Source: an uncultured Clostridia bacterium
Lineage (GTDB): Bacteria; Bacillota; Clostridia; RUG12999
DNA: 64,000 bases
NCBI GenBank assembly: GCA_934792465.1
Contig: CAKVOK010000004.1
Location: 1 to 64,000, forward strand
Direction: 5' to 3'
The notes beneath the pieces were generated by a model. It was not told the DNA's origin. It did no database searches and saw only the letters and a program-made list of their open reading frames with translations. Made by a program: the position numbers and the translations under genes. Shown piece by piece: positions 28,376 through 37,988 of this stretch; within the stretch, counting starts at the first letter, position 1; every line of letters starts with the position of its first letter.

Positions 28376-31300
28376 ATGCCGCCACTTACGGAGCTGACGG
28401 GCAGCGATATACTGATAAACATGCCCGAAAAAATATTAATAAAAAACCTCGATGTATACAGCCGTGAACAAAAAATCGTTCTGGAGATAAAGCCGGAAAG
28501 ATTTCTTTCCGCAGAAGAAGCGGAGGAAATAAGCGGGCATATAAAAAAGAAATACGGAATTCGCAACGTTCAGATTGTCTGCGATTATTCCGAAACAGAG
28601 CTTACACAGGACGAGCTGAATATATATTCGGGCTATATACTCGGAAAAATATACACAGGGAATCTCATATACAAATGCGCTCTTTTAAATTCCGTATGGA
28701 AGCTTAACGGGAACGGAATAAGCATTTTTCTCAAAACCGACTGCAATTCCCTGATAGAAAATGCCGGACTTGAAAAAAGAATTTCCGATATAATAAAAAA
28801 AGAAACCGGCAAGCATTATCAGATAAACTTCATCAAATCGACCGGTGACACCTCAGGCTCGGACATAATCTCCGAACGTTTGAAAGGCGCCGAAAAAGCC
28901 ATGCCCGTTATTGTAGAAAAAAACACGGAAATAAAAGCCGCTCCCCTGCCGGAGGTTTTGCCGATAAATACGGACGAAATTGAAACCGGGGGCGTAATAC
29001 GGGGCAAAAAGATAACCGGCAAACCGATACCGATTGCCACAATCACGGGCGAAATGAATTCCGTTACGATATGCGGAGATATTTTAAGTGTTGAGCAAAA
29101 AGAGCTGAAATCCGGCAGAATACTTGTCAGCTTTGCCGTTACGGACTTCACAAGTTCAATAAAAATCAAGCTTTTCGAAGGTGCAAAAGAGGACGCACCG
29201 GAAGAACGCAAGCAGCGTGCGGCGGAAAAGCTGAAAAAAATCACCGACGGATTAAAAGCCGGTCAACGTGTTTTGCTGAAAGGCAGAGTGCAATATGACG
29301 ACTTCGACAAAGAACTTCTTATTATGGGTTCGGACATTATGAAAGTCGCAAAAGAAGAACGCATGGACACCGCCGAGAAAAAGCGTGTCGAGCTTCATAT
29401 GCACACGCAGATGTCTACCATGGACGGCGTAACAAGCGTAAAATCCCTCGTAAAACGTGCCATGAAATGGGGACACACGGCAATTGCGGTAACCGATCAC
29501 GGCGTTGTTCAGGCATTTCCGGACGCATTCAACACCGCAAGAGATGAAAAAGATTTAAGTAAATATCATATAAAAATACTGTACGGCGTAGAGGGCTATC
29601 TGCGTGCCGAGGATTTGAACATTGTTTTTGATTTCGACAAAGCAGACGAAAACAACACCACGATAGACGCTCCGTTCGTCGTTTTCGACCTTGAAACAAC
29701 GGGATTCAGCCCGATAGACGACAGAATAATAGAAATCGGTGCGGTAAAAATCGAAAACGGCAATATAACCGACCGTTTCAGCACATTTGTAAATCCGCAG
29801 AGACCGATACCCGAAAAAATAACCGAGCTTACAAGCATAACGGACGACATTGTGAGCGACGCACCCCTGATAGACACTGCGGCAAAGGATTTCATCGAGT
29901 TTTCCAAAGGCTGTATCATGGTAGCGCACAACGCTTCGTTCGATATGGGATTCATGCGTGCGAATGCCGAAAGGCTCGGACTGGACTTCGATTTCTGCTA
30001 TATGGACACACTGGAGCTTTGCCGTGCAATATTCACCGACCAGAAAAGGCACGGTCTTGCCGCCATGGTAAAAAGGCTGAATATAGTTCTCGAAAATCAT
30101 CACCGTGCGGTCGATGATGCCGAAGCCACAGCGGAGATTCTGAAGCACTGCTTTACGCAGCTGCGTGAACGAAACATTATAAACATAGACGATATAAACA
30201 GCGGTCTTGTTCCGGACAACAAAGGCAAAATGAAATATCATCACATAATAATATTTGCCAAAAATCCCGTCGGACTCGAACACCTGTACCGAATAATTTC
30301 GGCATCGCATCTCGAATATTTTTATAAAAAACCGATAATGCCGAGAAGCCTCATAAACAAATATCGCGAAGGACTTATAATAGGCTCTGCCTGCGAAGCC
30401 GGCGAGCTCTACCGTGCCGTGCTGAACGGCAAAAAGCAAAAGGAAATAGACAAGATTGCGGAATTTTACGATTATCTCGAAATTCAGCCGGACGGCAACA
30501 ACGAATTTCTTGTACGAAACGGCCGTGTTTCCGGAGTAAACAGGCTGCACGAGATAAACAGGCGCATAATAGAAACCGGCAAACGTCTCGGCAAGCTCAC
30601 CGTAGCTACGGGCGACGTCCATTTCATGGATCCGCAGGACGAAGCGTTCCGCCGAATCCTCATGGACGCTCAGGGATTTGAGGACGCCGACAATCAGGCA
30701 CCGCTGTATTTTAGAACCACGGAAGAAATGCTCGATGAATTTGCATATCTCGGCAAAGATTTGGCATATGAAGTAGTTGTCGAAAATACAAACAAAATCG
30801 CCGATATGATGGAAAATATCCAGCTGCTGCCGGACGAACCGCACACTCCGAGCATGGACGGTGCGGAAGAGGATATTGTAAATATATCCATGAACAAGGC
30901 ATACGAAATATACGGCGACCCGCTCCCCGAAATCGTTAAAGCACGAATAGACAGAGAACTCGGTTCTATAATAAAACACGGATTTTCCGTGCTGTACATC
31001 ATAGCGCAAAAGCTTGTTTGGCACTCCAACGGCAACGGCTATCTCGTAGGTTCCCGAGGTTCCGTAGGTTCTTCGTTCATTGCGTTTCTCCTCGGTATAA
31101 CGGAGGTAAATGCATTGCAGCCGCATTACGTATGCCCGAAATGCAAGCACAGCGAATTTATAACCGACGGTTCCGTGGACATGGGCATGGATATGGACGA
31201 CAAAAACTGCCCGATATGCGGAACGAAATACAACAAAAACGGATATGATATTCCTTTTGAAACGTTCCTCGGATTTGACGGCGACAAAGAGCCGGATATC

Positions 31301-32722
31301 GACCTTAACTTCTCAGGTGATGACCAGCCGAACGCACACAAACACACAGAAGAGCTTTTCGGCAAAGGACATACGTTCCGTGCCGGAACTATAGGCACGG
31401 TTGCCGAAAAAACCGCTTACGGATACGTTATGAAATACATGGAAAAGCGCGGACTGCACCCGTCGGCGGCGGAGATTGACAGGCTGACACATGGCTGCAC
31501 CGGTGTAAAGCGTACAACGGGACAGCACCCCGGCGGAATCATGGTTGTTCCGCGTGCGGAGGATATTCACTCGTTCTGCCCGATTCAGCATCCGGCAGAC
31601 GACACGTCGAGCGATATAATAACAACGCATTTCGATTATCATTCAATATCCGGCCGTCTGCTGAAACTTGATATACTCGGTCATGATGACCCGACCGTTA
31701 TAAGAATGCTCGAAGACTTGACGGGCATTGATTCAAAGACTATAGAAATAGGCGAAAAAGAAACTATGAGCATTTTCACCGGAACGGAGACTCTCGGAGT
31801 AACTCCCGAACAGATTAAATCTCCGGTAGGAACATACGGCGTTCCGGAATTCGGAACATCGTTCGTAAGAAAAATGCTCGTTGATACAAAACCTACGACG
31901 ATAACGGAGCTTATACGAATTTCCGGTCTTTCGCACGGTACGGACGTTTGGCTGAACAATGCGCAGGACCTCGTTCAGAGCGGTACAATAACGCTGAAAG
32001 AAGCAATATGTACACGTGACGATATAATGACATACCTGATATACCACGGCGTTGAGAAAAAAATGGCATTCACCATAATGGAATATGTACGAAAAGGAAA
32101 AGCTGCCAAAAACGGTATGAAACCCGAATTTGAGGAAGCACTGATTTCCAACAACATACCTCAATGGTACATTGATTCCTGTAAAAAAATAAAATATATG
32201 TTCCCTAAGGCTCATGCGGCGGCATACGTCATGATGGCGTTCCGAATAGCATGGTTCAAGGTTCATCATGCGAAAGAATACTATTCTACCTATCTTTCCG
32301 TCCGCGGTGAGGATTTCGACGCCGGACTTATGATAGGCAAGGAAAATGTCGAAAAGAATTTTGAGGAATACAGGAAAATGGACAATCCGTCCGTAAAGGA
32401 CAAAGGAATTCTTACCCTGCTCGAAATGTGCAACGAGATGTATGCAAGGGGAATAAGCTTTGAAACGATAGACCTTTACAAATCCCATGCTTCGAGGTTT
32501 ATGCCTACGGAAAGCGGAAACATACTCCCGCCCCTCTCGGCGATACCGGGACTCGGAAAAAATGCTGCGGAGAAAATCGTTGAAGAACGTGAAAAAGGAG
32601 AATTTTTTAACATTCAGGATTTAAGAGAACGTGCCAAGGTTTCAAAATCCGTAATACAGCTTTTGAAAGACCATCACTGCCTTGACGGAATGCCCGAAAC
32701 CGCACAGCTGACTCTCTTTTAA
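28376..32722 (+). CDS. polC: DNA polymerase III alpha subunit, Gram-positive PolC
   Basis: The 1448-residue replicative polymerase of low-GC Gram-positives. In order: an N-terminal domain and OB fold (about 215-330), a PHP domain beginning VELHMHTQMSTMDG (about 338), an inserted DEDD proofreading exonuclease with FDLETTGFS (about 435), VAHNASFDMGF (about 516) and HRAVDDAEAT (about 577), a zinc module with CPKC and CPIC pairs (about 920-945), and the polymerase core with PDIDLNFSGDDQPN (about 973). It ends in QLTLF, a beta-clamp binding motif. The ATG at 28376 follows AAGGA at long spacing; no better start exists. Confidence 0.97.
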   Translation: MPPLTELTGSDILINMPEKILIKNLDVYSREQKIVLEIKPERFLSAEEAEEISGHIKKKYGIRNVQIVCDYSETELTQDELNIYSGYILGKIYTGNLIYKCALLNSVWKLNGNGISIFLKTDCNSLIENAGLEKRISDIIKKETGKHYQINFIKSTGDTSGSDIISERLKGAEKAMPVIVEKNTEIKAAPLPEVLPINTDEIETGGVIRGKKITGKPIPIATITGEMNSVTICGDILSVEQKELKSGRILVSFAVTDFTSSIKIKLFEGAKEDAPEERKQRAAEKLKKITDGLKAGQRVLLKGRVQYDDFDKELLIMGSDIMKVAKEERMDTAEKKRVELHMHTQMSTMDGVTSVKSLVKRAMKWGHTAIAVTDHGVVQAFPDAFNTARDEKDLSKYHIKILYGVEGYLRAEDLNIVFDFDKADENNTTIDAPFVVFDLETTGFSPIDDRIIEIGAVKIENGNITDRFSTFVNPQRPIPEKITELTSITDDIVSDAPLIDTAAKDFIEFSKGCIMVAHNASFDMGFMRANAERLGLDFDFCYMDTLELCRAIFTDQKRHGLAAMVKRLNIVLENHHRAVDDAEATAEILKHCFTQLRERNIINIDDINSGLVPDNKGKMKYHHIIIFAKNPVGLEHLYRIISASHLEYFYKKPIMPRSLINKYREGLIIGSACEAGELYRAVLNGKKQKEIDKIAEFYDYLEIQPDGNNEFLVRNGRVSGVNRLHEINRRIIETGKRLGKLTVATGDVHFMDPQDEAFRRILMDAQGFEDADNQAPLYFRTTEEMLDEFAYLGKDLAYEVVVENTNKIADMMENIQLLPDEPHTPSMDGAEEDIVNISMNKAYEIYGDPLPEIVKARIDRELGSIIKHGFSVLYIIAQKLVWHSNGNGYLVGSRGSVGSSFIAFLLGITEVNALQPHYVCPKCKHSEFITDGSVDMGMDMDDKNCPICGTKYNKNGYDIPFETFLGFDGDKEPDIDLNFSGDDQPNAHKHTEELFGKGHTFRAGTIGTVAEKTAYGYVMKYMEKRGLHPSAAEIDRLTHGCTGVKRTTGQHPGGIMVVPRAEDIHSFCPIQHPADDTSSDIITTHFDYHSISGRLLKLDILGHDDPTVIRMLEDLTGIDSKTIEIGEKETMSIFTGTETLGVTPEQIKSPVGTYGVPEFGTSFVRKMLVDTKPTTITELIRISGLSHGTDVWLNNAQDLVQSGTITLKEAICTRDDIMTYLIYHGVEKKMAFTIMEYVRKGKAAKNGMKPEFEEALISNNIPQWYIDSCKKIKYMFPKAHAAAYVMMAFRIAWFKVHHAKEYYSTYLSVRGEDFDAGLMIGKENVEKNFEEYRKMDNPSVKDKGILTLLEMCNEMYARGISFETIDLYKSHASRFMPTESGNILPPLSAIPGLGKNAAEKIVEEREKGEFFNIQDLRERAKVSKSVIQLLKDHHCLDGMPETAQLTLF

Positions 32723-32742
32723 TACGAAAGAAGGTAATCAAT

Positions 32743-33594
32743 ATGAAAAAATGTGAAAAATGTCAGATTAAAGTGAATGAAAACGAAAGCGTATGCCCGA
32801 TATGCGGCGGTAAGCTTACCGTTTCCGACGAAAACGGCGAACCCGTGTTTGTCGGCAGTCAGCCGCAGTCGGAGCAAAAGCCGGCTTCGGGATTTGAAAG
32901 CATACTCAACATAAGCTTTGACGAAAAGCTCAAAGGGATATTTATGCAAAAAAGCATGAAGCTTGCTTTGATATTCATGCTCATATATATAGCATATTTC
33001 ATTTTTGTATGTATAGACTTCCCGGCTATGTTATTTTCCGGAATCGTACCGGTGGCGGCTACGCTTATGATACTCTACACGGCGCTGCAGATTAAAAAAG
33101 GCAAATTTAAGGAAGCGGCACACACATCTTCCGCCGTGCTGTACGGCATTGCGATTGCGTATATGTGTATTTTCATACTTATGATGCTGTTTGTCATTGT
33201 ATGCGGCATTGTGCTGATGCTCGGAAACAGCCTGCCGTGGAGCCTTGCGTTTATATACGGAAATCTCGGCAGCGGTGATTTGGGTTCATACATCGGAGTA
33301 GGTCTGATAGCCGGTTCAATACTTGCCGCTGCGATTATGCTCCCGTATTTCATATCCATGATAAACATTACAAAATCGCTGAAAAACGGACTCGGCGGCA
33401 AAGAACAGCACGAAATCAAAGGCGCAGGCGTATTCAAAGTATATACCTATATCGAAGCGGTATTCGTGCTTGTTGTATCCGCCGCATCCATTGCGGAGGG
33501 CGATTTCACCGCAGTATTCGCATTGGTATGGAATATTGCGCAGATTATGATTGCAAATGCTTTGTGCGACTTCGACAAGGTGCTTAAGCTTTGA
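32743..33594 (+). CDS. Zinc-ribbon membrane protein of unknown function
   Basis: A 283-residue protein. The first 25 residues (MKKCEKCQIKVNENESVCPICGG) form a four-cysteine zinc ribbon. A polar linker follows (about 26-65), then about six membrane helices from residue 72 to 280, several Gly/Ala-rich. I do not recognise a named family. Such zinc-ribbon/multi-helix proteins are common and uncharacterised in Clostridia. It follows polC by 20 bp with AAGAAGG and is probably on the polC transcript. Confidence 0.75.
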   Translation: MKKCEKCQIKVNENESVCPICGGKLTVSDENGEPVFVGSQPQSEQKPASGFESILNISFDEKLKGIFMQKSMKLALIFMLIYIAYFIFVCIDFPAMLFSGIVPVAATLMILYTALQIKKGKFKEAAHTSSAVLYGIAIAYMCIFILMMLFVIVCGIVLMLGNSLPWSLAFIYGNLGSGDLGSYIGVGLIAGSILAAAIMLPYFISMINITKSLKNGLGGKEQHEIKGAGVFKVYTYIEAVFVLVVSAASIAEGDFTAVFALVWNIAQIMIANALCDFDKVLKL

Positions 33595-33630
33595 TTTTTT
33601 AGTGAATTTTTAACATAAACATATTTGTAA

Positions 33631-33660
33631 CAATATAATTTTATAACAACAATTATATTG
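33631..33660. promoter_or_regulatory. 10-bp perfect inverted repeat overlapping the next -35 box
   Basis: Bases 33631-33640 and 33651-33660 are exact reverse complements with a ten-base spacer; the right arm includes the TTG of the -35 hexamer at 33658. Three TAACA motifs at 33611, 33628 and 33644 lie in the same stretch. It may be an operator for the Na+/Pi transporter gene. Confidence 0.35.
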
Positions 33661-33687
33661 ACATATGCACTTCAAAAGTGTTATAAT
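33658..33687 (+). promoter_or_regulatory. Promoter of the Na+/Pi cotransporter gene
   Basis: A perfect TTGACA (33658-33663) and a perfect TATAAT (33682-33687) with an 18-bp spacer. The expected start near 33694 excludes the in-frame ATG at 33665. Confidence 0.8.
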
Positions 33688-33751
33688 AATCTATGGCATT
33701 GCAAATCTTGACAAAAGGAGAACCTGTTTTTTCAAACAGGGTACAGTTTAT

Positions 33752-35437
33752 ATGGAATATTTATCCGGAATTTTTTTACTGCTCGGCGGAATAGGACTTT
33801 TTCTTTACGGCATAAGCTTTATGACTCAATCTCTCGAAAAGGCGGCGGGCGACAATCTCCGCACCGTACTTGAAAAGATGACAAGCAAAGGCATATTTGC
33901 ACTGCTTGTCGGAACGGTTGTAACCGTGCTTATCCAAAGCTCCGGCGCAACAAGCGTTATGGTAGTGGGTTTTGTTAATGCGGGGCTCATGAACCTGGCA
34001 CAATCGCTTTATATCATGCTCGGTGCAAACATCGGAACAACGATAACCGGACAGATTATAGCTTTCAACATTACGTCAATTGCTCCTTTAATATTGTTTA
34101 TCGGTATTATTCTGTATATGTTCGTCAAGAACTCCATGCTCCAGAAAATCGGCGGCGTGGTGCTTGGCTTCGGTATGCTCTTTGTCGGAATTTATATAAT
34201 GGGAATGGCTGTCGATACACTGGCTCTCGAAAATATTGTATCGGCATTCCTGAACAAATTTTCAAATCCTGTTTTAAGTCTTTTGTTCGGATTTGTCATT
34301 ACCGCCATTATCCAGTCTTCATCGGCTTCCATAGGTATTTTACAGGTTATATTCGCTGCAAGTGCAATCTCTGCGGATCAGTTCAACACAGTATTTTATA
34401 TAATTCTCGGCATGAACATAGGCGCTTGTTCGCCGGTTGTTATAGCCTCCATAGGAAGCAACACGAACTGCAAGCAATCCGCACTGGCGAATTTCCTTTC
34501 AAAAATGATAAGTGCCGCAGTATTTATGATTTTTATAATGTTGCTGCCGAATTTCTCAAAGTTTATAGTAAGTCTTTCGCCGAACTCGGTAGCACGTCAG
34601 ATAGCGAACTTTCATACGCTGTTTAACATTGTATCTTCAGCACTCCTGTTCCCGTTTGTAGGGCTGATTTCCAAGCTTGTAATAAAGCTTATCCCGAATG
34701 ACGAAGAGGAAGAAAAGAAATCGAAAAAGCTGCTTTATATCAATGCGGATACAATACTTACGCCGTCAATCGCCGTAACGCAGGTTAAGCGCGAGGTTAT
34801 GCGCATGGCGGAAATGACATACAAAAACATAAGCCTTGCTCTCGAAGCTTTCTTCAACGAAAATGTTTTGCTGACGGACAAGGTTTTCGATACGGAAAAA
34901 ACCATCAACTTCTTAAATCACGAAATCACGGCGTTTTTGATTAAGCTGTACGGCAAAAACATAACGCCGAAAGAGCTTGAATCCGTTGCCATGATGTTCC
35001 ATGTCGTTGCGGATATCGAGCGTATCGGCGACCATGCCGAAAACATTGCGGAATACACAATCGAATCGAAAGACATGAACGTCGATTTCAATAAAATTGC
35101 CCTGGACGAGCTTAAAGAAATAAGCGAAAACAGTATCGGGGTATTCAAAAAAGCAATTGAAGTTTATGACGGTGAATTGTTCGACCAATTGCCGGTTGTA
35201 AGCCGTCTTGAAGAGCACGTAGACGATTTGCAGAAAAAATTCATTGAGGAACATATAGAACGTCTGAAAAAAGGCAAATGCACACCGAGAAGCGGCGTTA
35301 TATTCACAGATATGGTGAGTGATTTGGAGCGCTGTGCCGACCATGCCATAAACATTGCATATTCGATTAACGGCGAGAAATCGTCCGTACAAGTCAAGAA
35401 ATCGTATATACTTGTGCGCGGCGAGGACATGAACTAA
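33752..35437 (+). CDS. Na+/phosphate cotransporter family protein with PhoU domain
   Basis: A 561-residue protein. The membrane part (about 1-310) has two repeats with the QSS motifs IQSSGATSVMVVGFVNAGL and IQSSSASIGILQVIFA, which mark NptA/SLC34-type Na+/Pi carriers. A cytosolic C-terminal PhoU-like helical domain (about 355-550) carries DIERIGDHAENIAEY and DLERCADHAINIAYS, the two metal-binding repeats. ATG at 33752 is chosen. Its AAAGGAG site (33714-33720) is distant, but a 7-bp hairpin (33723-33740) lies between and would shorten the gap when folded. Confidence 0.9.
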   Translation: MEYLSGIFLLLGGIGLFLYGISFMTQSLEKAAGDNLRTVLEKMTSKGIFALLVGTVVTVLIQSSGATSVMVVGFVNAGLMNLAQSLYIMLGANIGTTITGQIIAFNITSIAPLILFIGIILYMFVKNSMLQKIGGVVLGFGMLFVGIYIMGMAVDTLALENIVSAFLNKFSNPVLSLLFGFVITAIIQSSSASIGILQVIFAASAISADQFNTVFYIILGMNIGACSPVVIASIGSNTNCKQSALANFLSKMISAAVFMIFIMLLPNFSKFIVSLSPNSVARQIANFHTLFNIVSSALLFPFVGLISKLVIKLIPNDEEEEKKSKKLLYINADTILTPSIAVTQVKREVMRMAEMTYKNISLALEAFFNENVLLTDKVFDTEKTINFLNHEITAFLIKLYGKNITPKELESVAMMFHVVADIERIGDHAENIAEYTIESKDMNVDFNKIALDELKEISENSIGVFKKAIEVYDGELFDQLPVVSRLEEHVDDLQKKFIEEHIERLKKGKCTPRSGVIFTDMVSDLERCADHAINIAYSINGEKSSVQVKKSYILVRGEDMN

Positions 35438-35530
35438 ACACGGAGGACTGATTTTGTTCCCCGGTATATCTTTTTGGACAGCAACGGCAACGAAATCGAA
35501 TAAAGGTTATTATTTTTCAACCAACATCAA

Positions 35531-35570
35531 AGAAGGTGCTGCAAAACAAATTTGTTCTGCAACACCTTCT
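35531..35570. terminator. Bidirectional terminator between the Na+/Pi gene and the GH2 gene
   Basis: AGAAGGTG pairs with CACCTTCT, with inner TGCA/TGCA and AACAAA/TTTGTT pairing, followed by TTTTT. It lies between two genes that converge here. Part of the GCAAAAC hairpin family. Confidence 0.8.
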
Positions 35571-35596
35571 TTTTACAGTCCGACCGAATTTACATA

Positions 35597-37753
35597 TTAA
35601 ACATTCAATGCTCCGGCAGGCATTTCCTCACGGGGTTCGTTTCTATACAAAAGCGTATACGAATTTGTTCCGCATTTTGCTTCAAGTATAAGTTTGATTT
35701 TCTCGTCTTTCAGCTCCCCTATTTCCGCCTGTATTATGTGCCCCTTTTTGTTCTCTCCGGGCATAACATCGCCCGTATTCCAGGTGAGCATATGCCTTCT
35801 TTCTCCGTCCGTTTCCAGATATACGTTTATCTCGTCGCCGACTTTCTCGCAGCTATCGTTCAGCAGCCATATTTCAGCTTGCAAAACATCTCCGGTTTCG
35901 TATCTGAACTTGTTTATTTTCGCACTCGGAACAACGTTCGCAAGAGAGGTTTTCACCGCATAATAAGATTTTTTCGGGTGGTCGGGATATGTAATAAGCG
36001 AAAGTCCCGCCGCCGTTATCCACGGTTCGTTATAGCACCAGTTTATCGCCATTGCGCAGGTCGGTTTCTGTCTGCGTGCTTCCTCAAAAATAAACTTAAG
36101 ACCCTCGCACTGCGCCCATATGCTTTTTTCTATATAATCTTCGAGCGATTTCTGTTTTCCGAAAACAATATCGAGAATCTTGAAGCACATCCACGAATCC
36201 ATACCGGCATAAATCCATGCGCCGTATGCGTGGTGCAATTCCCATGCGGAATGGGGCTGCGGCTTGTGCAGTATCTCTTTCGGCATGATTTTTTCAAGAT
36301 ATTTCATCTCCGTTATGCTCGGCACGCCAAATTCCGAATATGCCGTGCAGGCGCTTTCCGAAAACATATCTATAACGGACTTATTCTCATGATAATCATA
36401 GAAAGCATAGTAGCCGTGCGCCATTCCCGAAAGCGGTGCCGTCATAATAAACGGTGTTTTTTTGTCATATTCATAGCAAAGCTTATCAAGCAGCCTTAAT
36501 GCATACGATTGCTCCGTCATGCCCGACCAGCCGTTGAAAAGCTCGTTTCCGCCGCACCACAGGCAAAGACATGCATGGCTGCGCAGTCTCTTTATAATAG
36601 CCTTTGCTTCCTGCTCGAGAACTGCAAGATACTTGTCCGTTCCCTCGTAATTGTTGCACGAAAGCGGAAATTCCTGCCATACCATTATTCCGAGTTCATC
36701 GCATATTTCAAAAAATGCTTCCTTGTCCACACACGCACCGCCCCAGCAGCGGAGTATATTCATATTTGCGTCTTTAGCAAGCTCTATAAGCGGTCTGTAT
36801 GTATCGGCAGTCATAGTGCCCGTGAATATTTCGGGATTTACCCAGTTGCTCCCCTTAGCGAATATTCTTCTGCCGTTCAGCTCTATCGTTGTCGGCGGAT
36901 TACTTCTCGATTTAGGAAACGCTGCCGGATACTGCCATGCGCCCTCGTGCATTACAAGCCTAACACGCTTAAATCCTACTTTTCCCTCTTTTTTATCCGT
37001 CTTGCTCTTAACCGACCATTTATAAAGATACGGGTCGCCCTGACCGTTGCACCACCAAAGCTTTATATCCCCGATATAACATTCGGGCTTTTCGCCGCTG
37101 TATAATATCCTCCCCTCTGCGTCACAAAGCGTATATTCCAAATCGCCTTTACATTCCGCATCAAAGCTTACGTGCGCACCGCTTAAATTATCATCAAGCG
37201 TATACAGAACCTCGCACGAAGTTATTGTTTCGTCCGTTCTCGTTTCTATATACGTATCGTTCCAAATGCCCGAAACAAGAAGTCTGGGATGCCAGTCCCA
37301 GCCGTAGCATACAGCAGGCTTGCAGCTTTGGTTCGCTTCATCTCTGCAATCCGGTGCAGCATTCTTATTCTTCGGGTGCGGATAAATATATATTTCAAGC
37401 GCATTTCCGTTTTTCAATTCATCGGTTATATCAATCTCCGCCTTTGAGAACATACCCTCATGATGCAGCAGCTTCTTTGAATTTAAAATCACATCATATT
37501 CATACTCAATACCCTCCGTAACGAAAAATACTCTTTCGTCCGAACCGGCGGCATATTCGATTTCCGTTTTGTATGTCCAGCCGCAATCTTCAAGTTCTCT
37601 GAACATTTCCGGCGTTTCGTCCCAATTCACATCGGGAAAATCATGCGCCCTCGCATAATCAAGCTGTATATTTCCGGGTACCGTTGCAGTGAAATATTCT
37701 CCGCAAACACCGCCTTTCACACACGCACCCGTCCACTTCTGATTAAACTTCAT
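35597..37753 (-). CDS. Beta-mannosidase-type glycoside hydrolase family 2
   Basis: A 718-residue GH2 enzyme, without a signal peptide, so cytoplasmic. The N-terminal sugar-binding domain starts at about 20 (GEYFTATVPGNIQLDYARAH). The TIM barrel holds GGNELF with the acid/base Glu near residue 402 and SEFGVPS with the nucleophile Glu near residue 473. NILRCWGGACVDKEAF and WQEFPLSC are typical beta-mannosidase sequences. It is somewhat shorter than 800-plus-residue homologs. Its own promoter and SD (GGAGTTGG) precede it. Hydrolysis of terminal beta-mannosides from glycans or oligosaccharides is inferred from the family. Confidence 0.85.
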   Translation of the reverse strand: MKFNQKWTGACVKGGVCGEYFTATVPGNIQLDYARAHDFPDVNWDETPEMFRELEDCGWTYKTEIEYAAGSDERVFFVTEGIEYEYDVILNSKKLLHHEGMFSKAEIDITDELKNGNALEIYIYPHPKNKNAAPDCRDEANQSCKPAVCYGWDWHPRLLVSGIWNDTYIETRTDETITSCEVLYTLDDNLSGAHVSFDAECKGDLEYTLCDAEGRILYSGEKPECYIGDIKLWWCNGQGDPYLYKWSVKSKTDKKEGKVGFKRVRLVMHEGAWQYPAAFPKSRSNPPTTIELNGRRIFAKGSNWVNPEIFTGTMTADTYRPLIELAKDANMNILRCWGGACVDKEAFFEICDELGIMVWQEFPLSCNNYEGTDKYLAVLEQEAKAIIKRLRSHACLCLWCGGNELFNGWSGMTEQSYALRLLDKLCYEYDKKTPFIMTAPLSGMAHGYYAFYDYHENKSVIDMFSESACTAYSEFGVPSITEMKYLEKIMPKEILHKPQPHSAWELHHAYGAWIYAGMDSWMCFKILDIVFGKQKSLEDYIEKSIWAQCEGLKFIFEEARRQKPTCAMAINWCYNEPWITAAGLSLITYPDHPKKSYYAVKTSLANVVPSAKINKFRYETGDVLQAEIWLLNDSCEKVGDEINVYLETDGERRHMLTWNTGDVMPGENKKGHIIQAEIGELKDEKIKLILEAKCGTNSYTLLYRNEPREEMPAGALNV

Positions 37754-37786
37754 CTTTCCAACTCCAAATCTTTAAATTTTAAATAC

Positions 37787-37815
37787 ATTTTATCATAAAA
37801 ACACCTATGTGTCAA
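37787..37815 (-). promoter_or_regulatory. Promoter of the GH2 gene with possible operator
   Basis: Minus strand TTGACA (37810-37815), 17 bp, TAAAAT (37787-37792). An imperfect inverted repeat, CCTATGTGTCAA against TTGACATAGG (about 37804-37843), covers the -35 box and could be a repressor site. Confidence 0.6.
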
Positions 37816-37909
37816 CCTAATTAATAATTTTGACATAGGCACTGTGAATTTTGTCACCTTTTTACCGCAGCCCTCATTTGTTTCGGGCACAAGCTTAATT
37901 TTTGATATA

Positions 37910-37938
37910 TTGACAATTATCGCAAATTATGATATACT
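37910..37938 (+). promoter_or_regulatory. Promoter of the beta-helix surface protein gene
   Basis: TTGACA (37910-37915), 17 bp, TATACT (37933-37938), about 50 bp before the ATG at 37989, which has GGGAGGAATCGAAA upstream. Confidence 0.8.
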
Positions 37939-37988
37939 GTATTTGGCAACATGAAAGCACATATTCATAATATCGGGAGGAATCGAAA

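Noticed and set aside
29555..31150. 531-codon open frame on the minus strand inside polC
   Set aside because: It is antisense to conserved PolC exonuclease and polymerase motifs, has an odd Tyr/Phe/Val/Cys-rich composition, resembles no family and has no ribosome site. Long antisense frames are a codon-use by-product here.
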